This document shows, piece after piece, positions 17,601-24,933 of a DNA stretch of 64,000 nt. This DNA comes from Lachnospiraceae bacterium. Lineage in GTDB: Bacteria > Bacillota > Clostridia > Lachnospirales > Lachnospiraceae. The stretch covers positions 1-64,000 of the forward strand of contig JAUNCZ010000004.1 in assembly GCA_030526405.1 (NCBI GenBank), written 5' to 3'. The notes beneath the pieces were generated by a model. It saw nothing but the letters and a program-made list of their open reading frames with translations, was not told the origin of the DNA and searched no databases. Position numbers and translations under genes: made by a program. Numbering within the stretch: the stretch's first letter is position 1; each line of letters begins with the position of its first letter.

Positions 17601-18771
17601 GGGACTCTGCATCGGCAAAATCAGAGATACCGATCTGGGCAAGGGCACCGGCTGCTGCGGCGTACTGCTGCTGCATCATCTCCAGGGAGGCATCCTCCTC
17701 CGGTGTACGGTCTGTTTTTGCCTCCAGAGCCGCAATGGCGGATTTCAGGTTCGCAAGCTGCTGGATCTGTGCCGGATTCTCAAGAAATCCGTTGATGGCA
17801 GCCAGTCCTGTATCCAGCTGATCCAGCTGGCCCTGCAGCTCTGCAATCTGTGCCGGCAGCTGATTCAGGGAATCCAGGTTCTTCTGCAGCTCCTCTCTCT
17901 GGCTGATGAGATCTGCCTTTTTGCTTTCCAGCTCAGACTTTGCAGATTTTGCCTCAGAGAGTTTTGTCTTCAGGTCGGCCTCATTTTCCAGAAGCTCCAT
18001 CTGGCCCCCGGCAATCTGGGCCTGGGCATTGCCAAGCTGTGTGCCGGCGGAAGAGGCACCGGAGCTGATCTGGCTTTCGCCGTCCTTCAGTTGGGCTTTT
18101 CCATCCTCCAGCTCCTTCTGGGCTTTCTCCAGCTCTTTCTCACCCTCCTTGAACTGGTCAGAGATGGCATCCTTCACCTGCTTGCTGGTGTCGGTGAGCA
18201 GCTCATCCTTCAGTGTTACAAGGATGGTTTTCTCAATACCGCCGGAGGTGGTGACGGAGGCAACACCCTCCAGACTTTCCAGTTCACCGGACAGCTCTTT
18301 TTCCACATACTCGGTCAGATCAAAGGCGGAAATACCCTCCTTCTCCACTGCGGAGATCATGGTAGGCATCATGTTGGGGTTCAGCTTCATGATGATGGGG
18401 TTCTGGATGGTATCATCCCAGCTGCTGGTGATCTGATCCAGCTTTTCTCTCATCTCAAGGCTGACAGAATCCATGTTGGCAGTCTGGGCAAATTCCAGAA
18501 TGACCATGGAAACATTTTCCTGGGAAACAGACTGGACGGCCTGAATATTGCTGACCGTAGCCATGGACTGTTCCACAGGTCTTGTTACCGTGTCCTCCAC
18601 CTCAGAGGGGCTTGCCCCGGGATAGGTGGTGATCACAATTGCATAGGGCAGGTTGATATCCGGAAGGAGATCAGTGGTCATGCGGGTAAATGATACCACG
18701 CCCAGGACTATGATCAGAATCAGGCCAACCAGCACCGTGTAGGGCTTTTTGACGCTCCATTTTGATAGCAT
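14647..18771 (-). CDS. RND-superfamily efflux pump with a coiled-coil insertion
   Basis: A 1374-residue membrane protein. The start (first membrane helix at about residues 12-30, then DLLPDINLPYAIV) and the later twelve-helix core with GLALGVGMLVDNSIVVIENI and GIIVNNGIVLVDYINQLR are typical AcrB/HAE1-type proton-driven exporters, normally 1020-1050 residues. The extra 300 or so residues lie at about 195-550: long heptad-like Glu/Lys/Gln/Ala repeats (ELEKAQKELEDGKAQLKDG and similar) inserted in the first extracytoplasmic half. In a Gram-positive cell there is no outer-membrane channel, and the coiled coil may span the wall or replace an adaptor. No membrane-fusion protein gene is adjacent. The gene is alone between a bidirectional terminator and an intergenic region. 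Confidence 0.85.
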   Translation of the reverse strand: MLSKWSVKKPYTVLVGLILIIVLGVVSFTRMTTDLLPDINLPYAIVITTYPGASPSEVEDTVTRPVEQSMATVSNIQAVQSVSQENVSMVILEFAQTANMDSVSLEMREKLDQITSSWDDTIQNPIIMKLNPNMMPTMISAVEKEGISAFDLTEYVEKELSGELESLEGVASVTTSGGIEKTILVTLKDELLTDTSKQVKDAISDQFKEGEKELEKAQKELEDGKAQLKDGESQISSGASSAGTQLGNAQAQIAGGQMELLENEADLKTKLSEAKSAKSELESKKADLISQREELQKNLDSLNQLPAQIAELQGQLDQLDTGLAAINGFLENPAQIQQLANLKSAIAALEAKTDRTPEEDASLEMMQQQYAAAAGALAQIGISDFADAESLTSQLTASQAQMTAAREMLTSTLAELESLNNDTETKAALENGIAQIDAGLVQIDEGAAQLESGISLMESALQQISSGKTTLTSAIAELNKQQVTAIVQMAQGAAQITVGQSQLESGQAQLDSGKETLKEQKKNALAAADLKNIITPDLISQILTAQNFSMPAGYISEDGRSYLVRVGDSLKSVEDLENVVLMDMGLDDVDPILLKDVADVQVIDNSDEVYAKINGHDALLLTIQKQTGYSTGDVSKKINDFYEKLQESDPDIHVTNLMDQGIYIDFVVKSVLQNLMYGALLAILILLVFLRDIRPTAVVACSIPLSVMTAVVLMYFSGISLNIISLSGLALGVGMLVDNSIVVIENIYRLRGLGMPAKKAAVQGARQMTGAILASTLTTVCVFLPIVFTEGITRQLFVDMGLTIAYSLLASLVIALTFVPMASAGLLKKQKPAEGKFSAKASSWYEKIMQPVLKAKALVLLAALVLFLGSAYLAVSRGFSFMPSMESTQASVTITMPEGSQFQDTAKMTDIVADKLSTIPDVEEVGAMMGSSGIMSMMGGSSDDTTASLYLILKEDKELSGTELENRILELTEDLDCEVKPSSSTMDMSALGSSGISIEIKGKDLDTLQKIAEDVGNIVADTEGCKDVDNGLTEAKEEVRVIVDKEKAAAYNLTVAQVYMQIQQKLADKGSATTISTDTYEYPVTLEDENVTALTREEMENLKITATLKDNSTKKVKLKKIATVTDGYGLDTIRRDAQSRYISVSAQVMDDYNVTLVSQDIQKALDDYEIPDGYTAEMKGEDTTISEAMEDVVLMLVLALLFMYLIMVAQFQSLLSPFIVMFTVPLAFTGGFLALLITGMEVSIIAMIGFVMLCGIIVNNGIVLVDYINQLRISGMEKQAAIIEAGKTRMRPIFMTALTTILGLFTMALGAGMGSGMVQPMAVVTIGGLLYGTLLTLFVVPCIYDLLRRKDMKVVRDEDLAMDEEEQKLLDEII

Positions 18772-19010
18772 GCTGTGTATCCTCTTTTCTTTCTATTCTT
18801 TCAGGATTATCTGTAATCCCAAAGTTAAACTCCATTGTAGCAGAAACAAAATGAGAATCGAGGGAATCCCCGTGTATTTTATGTATTTTTTAGATTTGTA
18901 GCAGTATGGCAACGGATCCAGGGAAGAGAATGACCAGTTATGGGACGGATTGAGGGAAGGGAATTGCCTGTTATCAGGCAGACTTTGCAACACTGGCGAC
19001 ACAGTTTTGC

Positions 19011-19039
19011 TTTCTATATGGGGGACAATACTGTATAAT
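19011..19039 (+). promoter_or_regulatory. Promoter of the metY operon
   Basis: TTTCTA and a perfect TATAAT are 17 bases apart. The transcript would have an untranslated leader of about 110 bases. A TGCCTG/CAGGCA inverted repeat about 35 bases upstream of the -35 box could be an operator. The rest of the 383-base gap (18772-19154) shows no gene and no SAM riboswitch or T-box that I can recognise. Confidence 0.6.
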
Positions 19040-19154
19040 GATGAAATACGGGGTACGGAGCCGATCTGAACAGGCAGGCTGTTTCACCTGAAATAAGATA
19101 CGCTTTTCTTCTCTGTTTTCAGACGGAGGAAGGAATTAAGGAGGATACAAAAAC

Positions 19155-20441
19155 ATGAGCGATTACACAATCAACACAAAATGTGTGCAGGGAGGATATA
19201 CACCTGGAAATGGTGAGCCACGCCAGATTCCGATTATCCAGTCCACCACCTTTAAGTATGCCACCAGCGAGGATATGGGAAAACTCTTCGATCTGGAGGC
19301 AGATGGATATTTCTACACACGTCTTGCAAACCCTACCAATGACTATGTAGCAGCAAAGATCTGCGAGCTGGAGGGCGGAGCAGCAGCAATGCTTACCTCT
19401 TCCGGACAGGCAGCAAATTTCTTTGCCCTGTTCAATATCTGTGAGTGCGGAAGCCATATCGTTGCTTCTTCCTCTATCTACGGAGGAACCTTCAACCTGA
19501 TCTCTGTAACCATGGCAAAAATGGGTGTTACCGTAACCTTTGTGGACCCTGACTGTTCAGAGGAAGAGCTGAATGCAGCATTTCAGGAGAACACAAGAGC
19601 GGTATTCGGTGAGACAATCGCAAACCCTGCTCTTACAGTGCTGGATATTGAGAAGTTTGCCAATGCAGCCCATGCACACGGCGTTCCGCTGATCGTGGAT
19701 AATACCTTCCCAACACCTGTAAACTGCAATCCGATCAAGTGGGGTGCTGATATCGTTACCCATTCCACCACAAAATACATGGATGGACACGGAGCAGCAG
19801 TGGGCGGTGCCATCGTTGACAGCGGAAACTTTGACTGGATGGCCCATGCAGACAAATTCCCGGGACTGACCACACCGGATGATTCCTACCACGGCGTGGT
19901 ATATGCAGAGAAATTCGGCAAAGCCGGCTTCATCACAAAATGTACTGCACAGCTGATGCGTGACTTCGGATGTACCCAGTCTCCACAGCATGCATTTATC
20001 CTGAATCTGGGTCTGGAGTCTCTCCATGTGAGAATGCCACGTCACTGTGAGAACGGACTGGCTGTGGCAGAGTTCCTGCAGGCACAGCCTGAGGTTGTTA
20101 AAGTAAACTATCCTCATCTGGAGGGCAACAAATACTACGATGCAGCCATGAAATATATGCCAAAGGGCGGCTGCGGTGTTATCTCCTTCGAGCTGAAGGG
20201 GGGCCGTGCTGCGGCAGAGGCATTTATGAAGGCACTGAAGCTGGCTGCTATTGAGACCCATGTGGCAGACGCAAGAACCTGCTGTCTGAATCCTGCCACC
20301 TCCACCCATCGTCAGATGACAGAGGAGCAGCTGGAGGCAGCCGGAATCCCTGCAGGAATGGTTCGTCTCTCCTGCGGTCTTGAGGACAAGGCAGATCTGA
20401 TTGCAGATCTGAAACAGGCACTGGAGGCGATCAAGGCATGA
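19155..20441 (+). CDS. metY: O-acetylhomoserine sulfhydrylase (aminocarboxypropyltransferase)
   Basis: A 428-residue PLP enzyme of the Cys/Met metabolism family, matching the usual MetY length. The N-terminal YFYTRLANPTND block, the SSGQAANFFAL block, Asp182 in VDNTFPTP and the PLP-binding Lys207 in HSTTKYMDGHG are all present. It condenses O-acetylhomoserine with sulfide to give homocysteine, in the cytoplasm. A TTAAGGAGG site precedes the ATG. The stop codon overlaps the start of a DUF1858 gene (ATGA), so the two are translationally coupled. Confidence 0.9.
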   Translation: MSDYTINTKCVQGGYTPGNGEPRQIPIIQSTTFKYATSEDMGKLFDLEADGYFYTRLANPTNDYVAAKICELEGGAAAMLTSSGQAANFFALFNICECGSHIVASSSIYGGTFNLISVTMAKMGVTVTFVDPDCSEEELNAAFQENTRAVFGETIANPALTVLDIEKFANAAHAHGVPLIVDNTFPTPVNCNPIKWGADIVTHSTTKYMDGHGAAVGGAIVDSGNFDWMAHADKFPGLTTPDDSYHGVVYAEKFGKAGFITKCTAQLMRDFGCTQSPQHAFILNLGLESLHVRMPRHCENGLAVAEFLQAQPEVVKVNYPHLEGNKYYDAAMKYMPKGGCGVISFELKGGRAAAEAFMKALKLAAIETHVADARTCCLNPATSTHRQMTEEQLEAAGIPAGMVRLSCGLEDKADLIADLKQALEAIKA

Positions 20442-20641
20442 TTACACTGGATACAATTGTAGGGGATCTGATCAAGGAGGATCCAAGGGCAGTGGAGCTG
20501 CTGGCAGAGTCCGGCATGCACTGCGTTGGCTGCGGTTCAGTGGCATTTGAGACCTTTAAGGAGGCCTGCGCCACCCATGGACTGGATCCGGTTCTCGAGA
20601 TGAGAAAGATGAATATCCGTCTGTACGGAAGAATCTGCTAA
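20438..20641 (+). CDS. DUF1858-domain protein with a redox CxxC
   Basis: A 67-residue protein fully covered by the DUF1858 fold, a small helical domain. The block GMHCVGCG near residue 29 carries the CxxC pair thought to act as a redox disulfide or metal site in this family. It overlaps metY by 4 bases. A role in sulfide or persulfide delivery to MetY is inferred from this coupling only; the same family is also found next to hybrid-cluster proteins. Confidence 0.75.
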   Translation: MITLDTIVGDLIKEDPRAVELLAESGMHCVGCGSVAFETFKEACATHGLDPVLEMRKMNIRLYGRIC

Positions 20642-20665
20642 GACAGAGGATTAACAAGTAAATAT

Positions 20666-20700
20666 CCCTCCCGGGACCCATGAGTGTCCTGAGGGGAGGG
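20666..20700 (+). terminator. GC-rich hairpin after the metY operon
   Basis: CCCTCCC at 20666-20672 pairs with GGGAGGG at 20694-20700. There is no T run directly behind it; the stronger terminator just downstream probably completes termination. Confidence 0.5.
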
Positions 20701-20709
20701 GCTTATAAG

Positions 20710-20754
20710 AAAGAGGCATCTGATGTGAAAAACACATGGGGTGTCTCTTTTTTT
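20710..20754 (+). terminator. Intrinsic terminator of the metY operon
   Basis: AAAGAGGCA (20710-20718) pairs with TGTCTCTTT (20742-20750), with an inner ATGTG/CACAT stem, and is followed by a run of T residues. Confidence 0.85.
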
Positions 20755-20833
20755 ATATATTTTTCAAAAAAAGGAAACTCCTGGCAGAAACAGGACCTTA
20801 TTTATTGTATAGAGAGCAGAAAACGGAACGTAT

Positions 20834-20901
20834 TTTACCTGCTACGAGTAGCGAAGCAGATTACGAAGGTATGCTTTACCTGCTACGAGCAGCGAAGCAG
20901 A
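20834..20901 (+). repeat. Two-copy direct repeat, 41-base period
   Basis: A 27-base sequence beginning TTTACCTGCTACGAG occurs at 20834 and again at 20875 with a single T/C change. Each copy contains a short CTGCT/AGCAG hairpin. It lies just upstream of the FtsW-like gene, in its likely leader. Function unknown. Confidence 0.6.
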
Positions 20902-20937
20902 CTGTAAATGTCCGTTTTACAAAGAGGAGGGATTGAT

Positions 20938-22551
20938 ATGAAGCGATATGAGGAATGGATGAGACAGGAGGGATGGTGCAGAGAGATACTGCCCTTCCTT
21001 TTGTTTCTTGTGTGGGAAATCCTCTCCTGGATAACAGTGTTCTGGCAGACGGGAGGCAGATTTCTGGTATATAGCTACCATCAGGTGGGGGAAAGGACTT
21101 TTTATAAAAGCGTGTTACAGGATATGCGATTTCAGATACTGACCGTGGTGGGGATATTTCTGCTGATCCAGATACTTCTTGTGGTTCACTCATACCGGCA
21201 TCTGTATTGCTGGGGGCGAATTCTTATTCCTGTATTTACACTGATGCAGATGGGAATGATGATTCAGCTTTGTACAGAAGGAAGATTTGTAAAGCATTCG
21301 ATATTGCTGTTTACCGGTATCCTGCTGATGCTTCTTTTTGCAGTGATCAGCTGTGCAGAGATAGGGAAAAGGGGAATAGCAGTTACCGCTGCAGGAATAT
21401 TCCTTCTGATGGCAGCAAATCTCCTGTTTGGAGTGACCATCAACGGGTCAAGAGCATGGATCCTGCTGCCGGTGATCCACATGACTGTTCAGCCGGGAGA
21501 GTTCCTGAAGGTGCTGGACATTATCCTTGTTTCCATCGGATACAAGGAAATTCAGAGCAGAATGTGGATCAGAAGGCTGGCTTTAGTAACCTGGGTGTCG
21601 GAAATTGCTGTGCTGGTGATGGTGGAGGATCTGGGGAATGCACTGACTATTCTGATACTGGGGACCGGCTGCATCCTGGCCTTTAATATCTGGGATACCC
21701 TTATGTGGATTCTATGTCTTGGGATTGCTGCCGGGACAGGGCTGACCGGCCTGGCCATTGTATCCTCCGGAGTCAGAATGCGTCTTGTAAGAGCCGCTGA
21801 CCGTTTTCTTATGATCAACACAGTATTGTTGGATCCAGAGGCAGAAAAAAACTTCCGGAGAGTGCTTTTGGCAGTGGTGCGTTCCGGTTTGAAGGGCAGT
21901 GGCTTCAGGAATGGAGAATATGCCTGGCATATGAATACAATGGCAGCGAATTCCGATTATGCCATTCTGGCTGTTGCTTCCATTTTTGGAATTGCCGGTG
22001 TGGCGGTGGTTCTGGCTGCATTGGTGGTCTTGCTGAAAAATGCCGACTCCAACCGATATGTGCATTCATCGTCACAGTTTATTTCCGGCAAGCTGGCAGC
22101 CATTGTGCTGGCCCTTCATGCCGGCATTCATATTGCTGCAGCCACCAATGTGGGACCGCTTACCGGAACCACCCTTCCCTTTGTCTCTGACGGAGGCAGT
22201 TCGATCTGGGCAAACAGCATGCTGATCGGCATTATGCTGGGAAATTGCCTGCCTGAAAAAAGAAGAACTGTCTGGGCAAAAAGACTGCACTGCCTTATGG
22301 ACCCAAAGGTTCAGGCAATTGCAGATGCAGGCGAAAGGGCAGGAGAAACAGCAGGTGGTCTTGCAATGACTGCGGCATATATGGGCAGGAGGACAGGTGA
22401 CTCAGTAACAGAACTGGTGCACAGGGGGGCAGAGATGCTGATTCAGGCTGTTACGATCCCGGATGAGGAGGATAAGAATGAGAAGAATGGATATGAGAAA
22501 GAGAGGAACCAGGAAGATGAAAAGAAAGAGTCGCAGACAGATTGTAAATAA
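20938..22551 (+). CDS. FtsW/RodA/SpoVE-family peptidoglycan polymerase
   Basis: A 537-residue membrane protein with about ten hydrophobic segments. It shows the SEDS-family signatures: INGSRAWI after the sixth segment (equivalent to the GAKRWI block), LIQPGE-like VQPGEFLKVLDI, MVEDLGNALTILILG and the C-terminal GPLTGTTLPFVSDGGSS block. The family polymerises lipid II glycan chains together with a partner transpeptidase, which is the next gene. A C-terminal extension of about 100 residues is cytoplasmic and charged. The ATG at 20938 has an AAGAGGAGG site; an upstream start at 20908 would overlap that site. The gene heads a probable six-gene operon. Confidence 0.85.
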   Translation: MKRYEEWMRQEGWCREILPFLLFLVWEILSWITVFWQTGGRFLVYSYHQVGERTFYKSVLQDMRFQILTVVGIFLLIQILLVVHSYRHLYCWGRILIPVFTLMQMGMMIQLCTEGRFVKHSILLFTGILLMLLFAVISCAEIGKRGIAVTAAGIFLLMAANLLFGVTINGSRAWILLPVIHMTVQPGEFLKVLDIILVSIGYKEIQSRMWIRRLALVTWVSEIAVLVMVEDLGNALTILILGTGCILAFNIWDTLMWILCLGIAAGTGLTGLAIVSSGVRMRLVRAADRFLMINTVLLDPEAEKNFRRVLLAVVRSGLKGSGFRNGEYAWHMNTMAANSDYAILAVASIFGIAGVAVVLAALVVLLKNADSNRYVHSSSQFISGKLAAIVLALHAGIHIAAATNVGPLTGTTLPFVSDGGSSIWANSMLIGIMLGNCLPEKRRTVWAKRLHCLMDPKVQAIADAGERAGETAGGLAMTAAYMGRRTGDSVTELVHRGAEMLIQAVTIPDEEDKNEKNGYEKERNQEDEKKESQTDCK

Positions 22552-23956
22552 GACGGGAAAAGGTGTGGAATTTTTTCCCTGTCTTGCAATGACCGCATTG
22601 CTGCTTATTACTTTTGTGGGATTTGCCTCTGTTTACAGCAGAGGAAGCGAAGCCCTTGCGGCTGCAAAGCCAGATGAAAAGAGAAATATATCACTGATCG
22701 ATCGGGAGGATGATAACACGGAGGTGGAGGATTATGAGCCCTCTCAGTTTGAGGCCTATGGAAAGATTCTGACAGCAGATGGAGAGGTGATCTACGGCCC
22801 TGCCAATGCAGAAGGTGGAAAGACCTATACCAATCTCATCGGAAAAATCGGTATTGCAGATGTCCATACGGTTGCCTATGCCTATCGTGAGGAGCTCTAT
22901 AACAGTTACAGTCTGATAAATGGACTGGGCCATCCGGCACCGGAACTGTCACTTACGATCAATGGAAACCTGCAGAAGACCATGACGGAATATCTTGAAG
23001 CCTGCAATGTAGACGGTACGGTTCTGTGTTCCGATGTGCATACAGGGGAGATTCTCTGTGCTGTTTCCACACCGGCGGCTGCGTCCATGGAGGATTACAG
23101 CAGAGAAGGGGGGCTGATGAATAAAAATTTTTATACAACAGTACCCGGTTCCACCATGAAGATTGTCACCACGCTGCTTCTTGAGATGGAGGGGATTTCC
23201 ACAGAGGAGCTGGTTTTCGGATGCGGGAAAACAACTGCCCTTCCTGACGGAAACAGAATCACCTGTGAAAAGGACCATGGATCGGCAGTGACCATTGAGG
23301 CTGCACTGGGAGACAGCTGCAACTGCTTCTTTGCACAGGCAATACAGCTCCTGGACTGGGACACAGTGGCAGCGGATCTCTGTCGCCTGGGCTTTGCAGT
23401 AAATGCACCGGAGGAGGTACACAGGCAGACAGGAAAGCTGGTATATCGATCCTCGGAAACAGCTATCTCCGGAAGGAATGATTTTAATTCCATCTTTGGA
23501 CTGATTGGTCAGGGGGAAACTCTGGTCAGTCCTCTGCACATGGTTCAGCTTACCTCTGCAATCGCTGGAGCCGGAGAGGCAGTGGATCCATTTCTGGTAC
23601 AGGGAGACAGGGGGATGGAGCCGCTGCAGCTGTGGGAAGCAGACAGAGAAGCCTTTCGGCGATGCAGAGAGATATGGGAGAAGGCATTTGCAGAATATTA
23701 TCAGCCGGGAATCGTCTATCCAGAGGCGCTGGTAGCAGCCAAAACCGGAACTGCCCAGATCGGCGGTCTGGCTCAGAAGAAGCTGCTCAGCGGCTACACA
23801 GCGGATGTGGCATTTTACATCGTAATTCATAATTACATCACTGCAGACGGAATAAAACTGTCTGTTACTCCGGTGGAGATTGCAGAAAAAATGCTGGAGG
23901 ATGTAATTCAAGTCGACGCTTGCGGAGACTTGGCGCGCGATTCTGGTCAGCTTTAG
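22478..23956 (+). CDS. Penicillin-binding transpeptidase with a repeat-derived C-terminus
   Basis: A 492-residue protein: a basic N-terminus, one membrane anchor (about residues 32-52), a linker and a transpeptidase domain. All three active-site motifs are present: Ser225-x-x-Lys228 (STMK), Ser280-Cys-Asn282 and Lys422-Thr-Gly. It cross-links peptidoglycan, presumably together with the upstream SEDS polymerase, whose gene it overlaps by 74 bases. The ATG at 22478 is chosen for its GAGGAGG site; another ATG lies at 22463. The last 16 residues (477-492) are encoded inside a palindromic repeat that supplies the stop codon, so the natural C-terminus has been replaced, possibly by a short stretch only. 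Confidence 0.85.
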   Translation: MRRMDMRKRGTRKMKRKSRRQIVNKTGKGVEFFPCLAMTALLLITFVGFASVYSRGSEALAAAKPDEKRNISLIDREDDNTEVEDYEPSQFEAYGKILTADGEVIYGPANAEGGKTYTNLIGKIGIADVHTVAYAYREELYNSYSLINGLGHPAPELSLTINGNLQKTMTEYLEACNVDGTVLCSDVHTGEILCAVSTPAAASMEDYSREGGLMNKNFYTTVPGSTMKIVTTLLLEMEGISTEELVFGCGKTTALPDGNRITCEKDHGSAVTIEAALGDSCNCFFAQAIQLLDWDTVAADLCRLGFAVNAPEEVHRQTGKLVYRSSETAISGRNDFNSIFGLIGQGETLVSPLHMVQLTSAIAGAGEAVDPFLVQGDRGMEPLQLWEADREAFRRCREIWEKAFAEYYQPGIVYPEALVAAKTGTAQIGGLAQKKLLSGYTADVAFYIVIHNYITADGIKLSVTPVEIAEKMLEDVIQVDACGDLARDSGQL

Positions 23957-24000
23957 CTGACATCTTCCCCTCAGAATCGCTGCGCATCCTCGCGGAGCGT
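23906..24000. repeat. Dispersed palindromic repeat, module 1 (copy A)
   Basis: This 95-base block is repeated with about 5 differences and no gaps at 62053-62147. It folds through CGATTCTG paired with CAGAATCG plus flanking GC-rich steps. It encodes the tail and stop codon of the transpeptidase gene. Module 2 abuts it directly. Confidence 0.85.
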
Positions 24001-24090
24001 TTTATCTCAGTCAGAGATTGGACTCCCACTGAGACTAATTTGTCAACACTCACCACCTATAGAGGTGGGAGTCTTCTCGACTGAGATAAA
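24001..24090. repeat. Dispersed palindromic repeat, module 2 (copy A)
   Basis: The outer arms TTTATCTCAGTC and GACTGAGATAAA (24001-24012, 24079-24090) are perfectly complementary. They enclose GACTCCCAC/GTGGGAGTC (24021-24029, 24065-24073) and a CCACCT/AGGTGG palindrome. The inner part recurs inverted at 55983-56064. The hairpin-rich structure recalls the ends of IS200/IS605-type elements, but no transposase gene is present. Confidence 0.75.
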
Positions 24091-24175
24091 TATTCCTGAT
24101 CAGGGAAACTTTTTGAAAAACCCGGTCCTTATACATAGTAAAGAAGAAAAAACCATACCTGAGGAGGATAAGAAG

Positions 24176-24919
24176 ATGGCTGGAAACGAGAAAAGAAGAA
24201 GAAAAAGGCCATGGGTGAAATGGTTGCTGAAGGGATTGCTGAAGGGACTGGTGTTTGTGCTTGTACTCCATATCCTTGCACCGGTGATCTGGAGTTTTCT
24301 GATGCGCATTCCATTTCTGGAGTCCACGGTGGCAGTGATCCGTGAAACACAGGAGTGGAAATTGCTGGCAGAAAGACTGCAGGGGGCATGGGAGCCCATC
24401 AGCAGGCTCCTGTCCGGCCTGCCACATACTGTGGTGGGGATTTTTGGCAATGGGGTTGCCACTTTGAAGGAGAGGGGAATGACGGTATTTTCCCTTCTGA
24501 ACAGACCGGTTGTGTGGCTGGTGGCAGGCGCAGTGTTGTTCAGGGATACAGTCCAGGCTCTGCTGAAAAAACTGTGGTTTGCTCTGGTATCGGGAGTGAA
24601 GATGCTCTGGAGATCAGCTGAGGGGATAAACATCTGGATGAACCAGACAGGCTGGATAATCCATGTAAGCGGAAACAGGAGAATCAGAATCTCAGATCAG
24701 ACCTGGATCCGGTGGACGGAGGATGGGAAAGAGGGTCTGATTTCAATGGATCAGAGAGAGATTTACATGGGAGAGGGAACCATGAAACTGGTATTGAATG
24801 AGGATGGCGGGGTTTCTGTATATCAGAATCAAAAGCTACTGAAAATCATGTATGAGGAGGATGGCTGGATCGCTCCGGACAGAAACAGGGATTTAAAACT
24901 GAAGGTGATCAGAGGATAA
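24176..24919 (+). CDS. Membrane protein of unknown function in the FtsW-PBP operon
   Basis: A 247-residue protein. A strongly basic N-terminus is followed by a membrane helix at about residues 20-40, an amphipathic helical stretch, a second hydrophobic segment at about residues 118-140, and a C-terminal beta-rich region from about residue 165 with repeated short strands (WIRWTEDGKEGLISM, IYMGEGTMKLVLNEDGG). A GAGGAGG site precedes the ATG at 24176. The gene lies 15 bases before the GTPase-like gene, so the two are cotranscribed. I recognise no family. It could be a membrane scaffold linking wall synthesis proteins to the cytoplasmic GTPase-like protein. Confidence 0.6.
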   Translation: MAGNEKRRRKRPWVKWLLKGLLKGLVFVLVLHILAPVIWSFLMRIPFLESTVAVIRETQEWKLLAERLQGAWEPISRLLSGLPHTVVGIFGNGVATLKERGMTVFSLLNRPVVWLVAGAVLFRDTVQALLKKLWFALVSGVKMLWRSAEGINIWMNQTGWIIHVSGNRRIRISDQTWIRWTEDGKEGLISMDQREIYMGEGTMKLVLNEDGGVSVYQNQKLLKIMYEEDGWIAPDRNRDLKLKVIRG

Positions 24920-24933
24920 AAAGGAGAAATACC

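Noticed and set aside
18793..19002. A 69-codon minus-strand frame upstream of the RND gene
   Set aside because: No ribosome site, no recognisable sequence, and it covers the metY promoter region.
18772..19154. SAM riboswitch or T-box before metY
   Set aside because: None of the conserved blocks of the SAM or T-box leaders was found; only a promoter and an inverted repeat are visible.
19557..20309. Long minus-strand open frame opposite metY
   Set aside because: It lies fully antisense to a clear PLP enzyme, has Cys/His-rich nonsense composition and no ribosome site.
23906..24090. An intact IS200/IS605 insertion sequence
   Set aside because: Only hairpin-rich end-like sequence is present; no TnpA or TnpB gene lies nearby.
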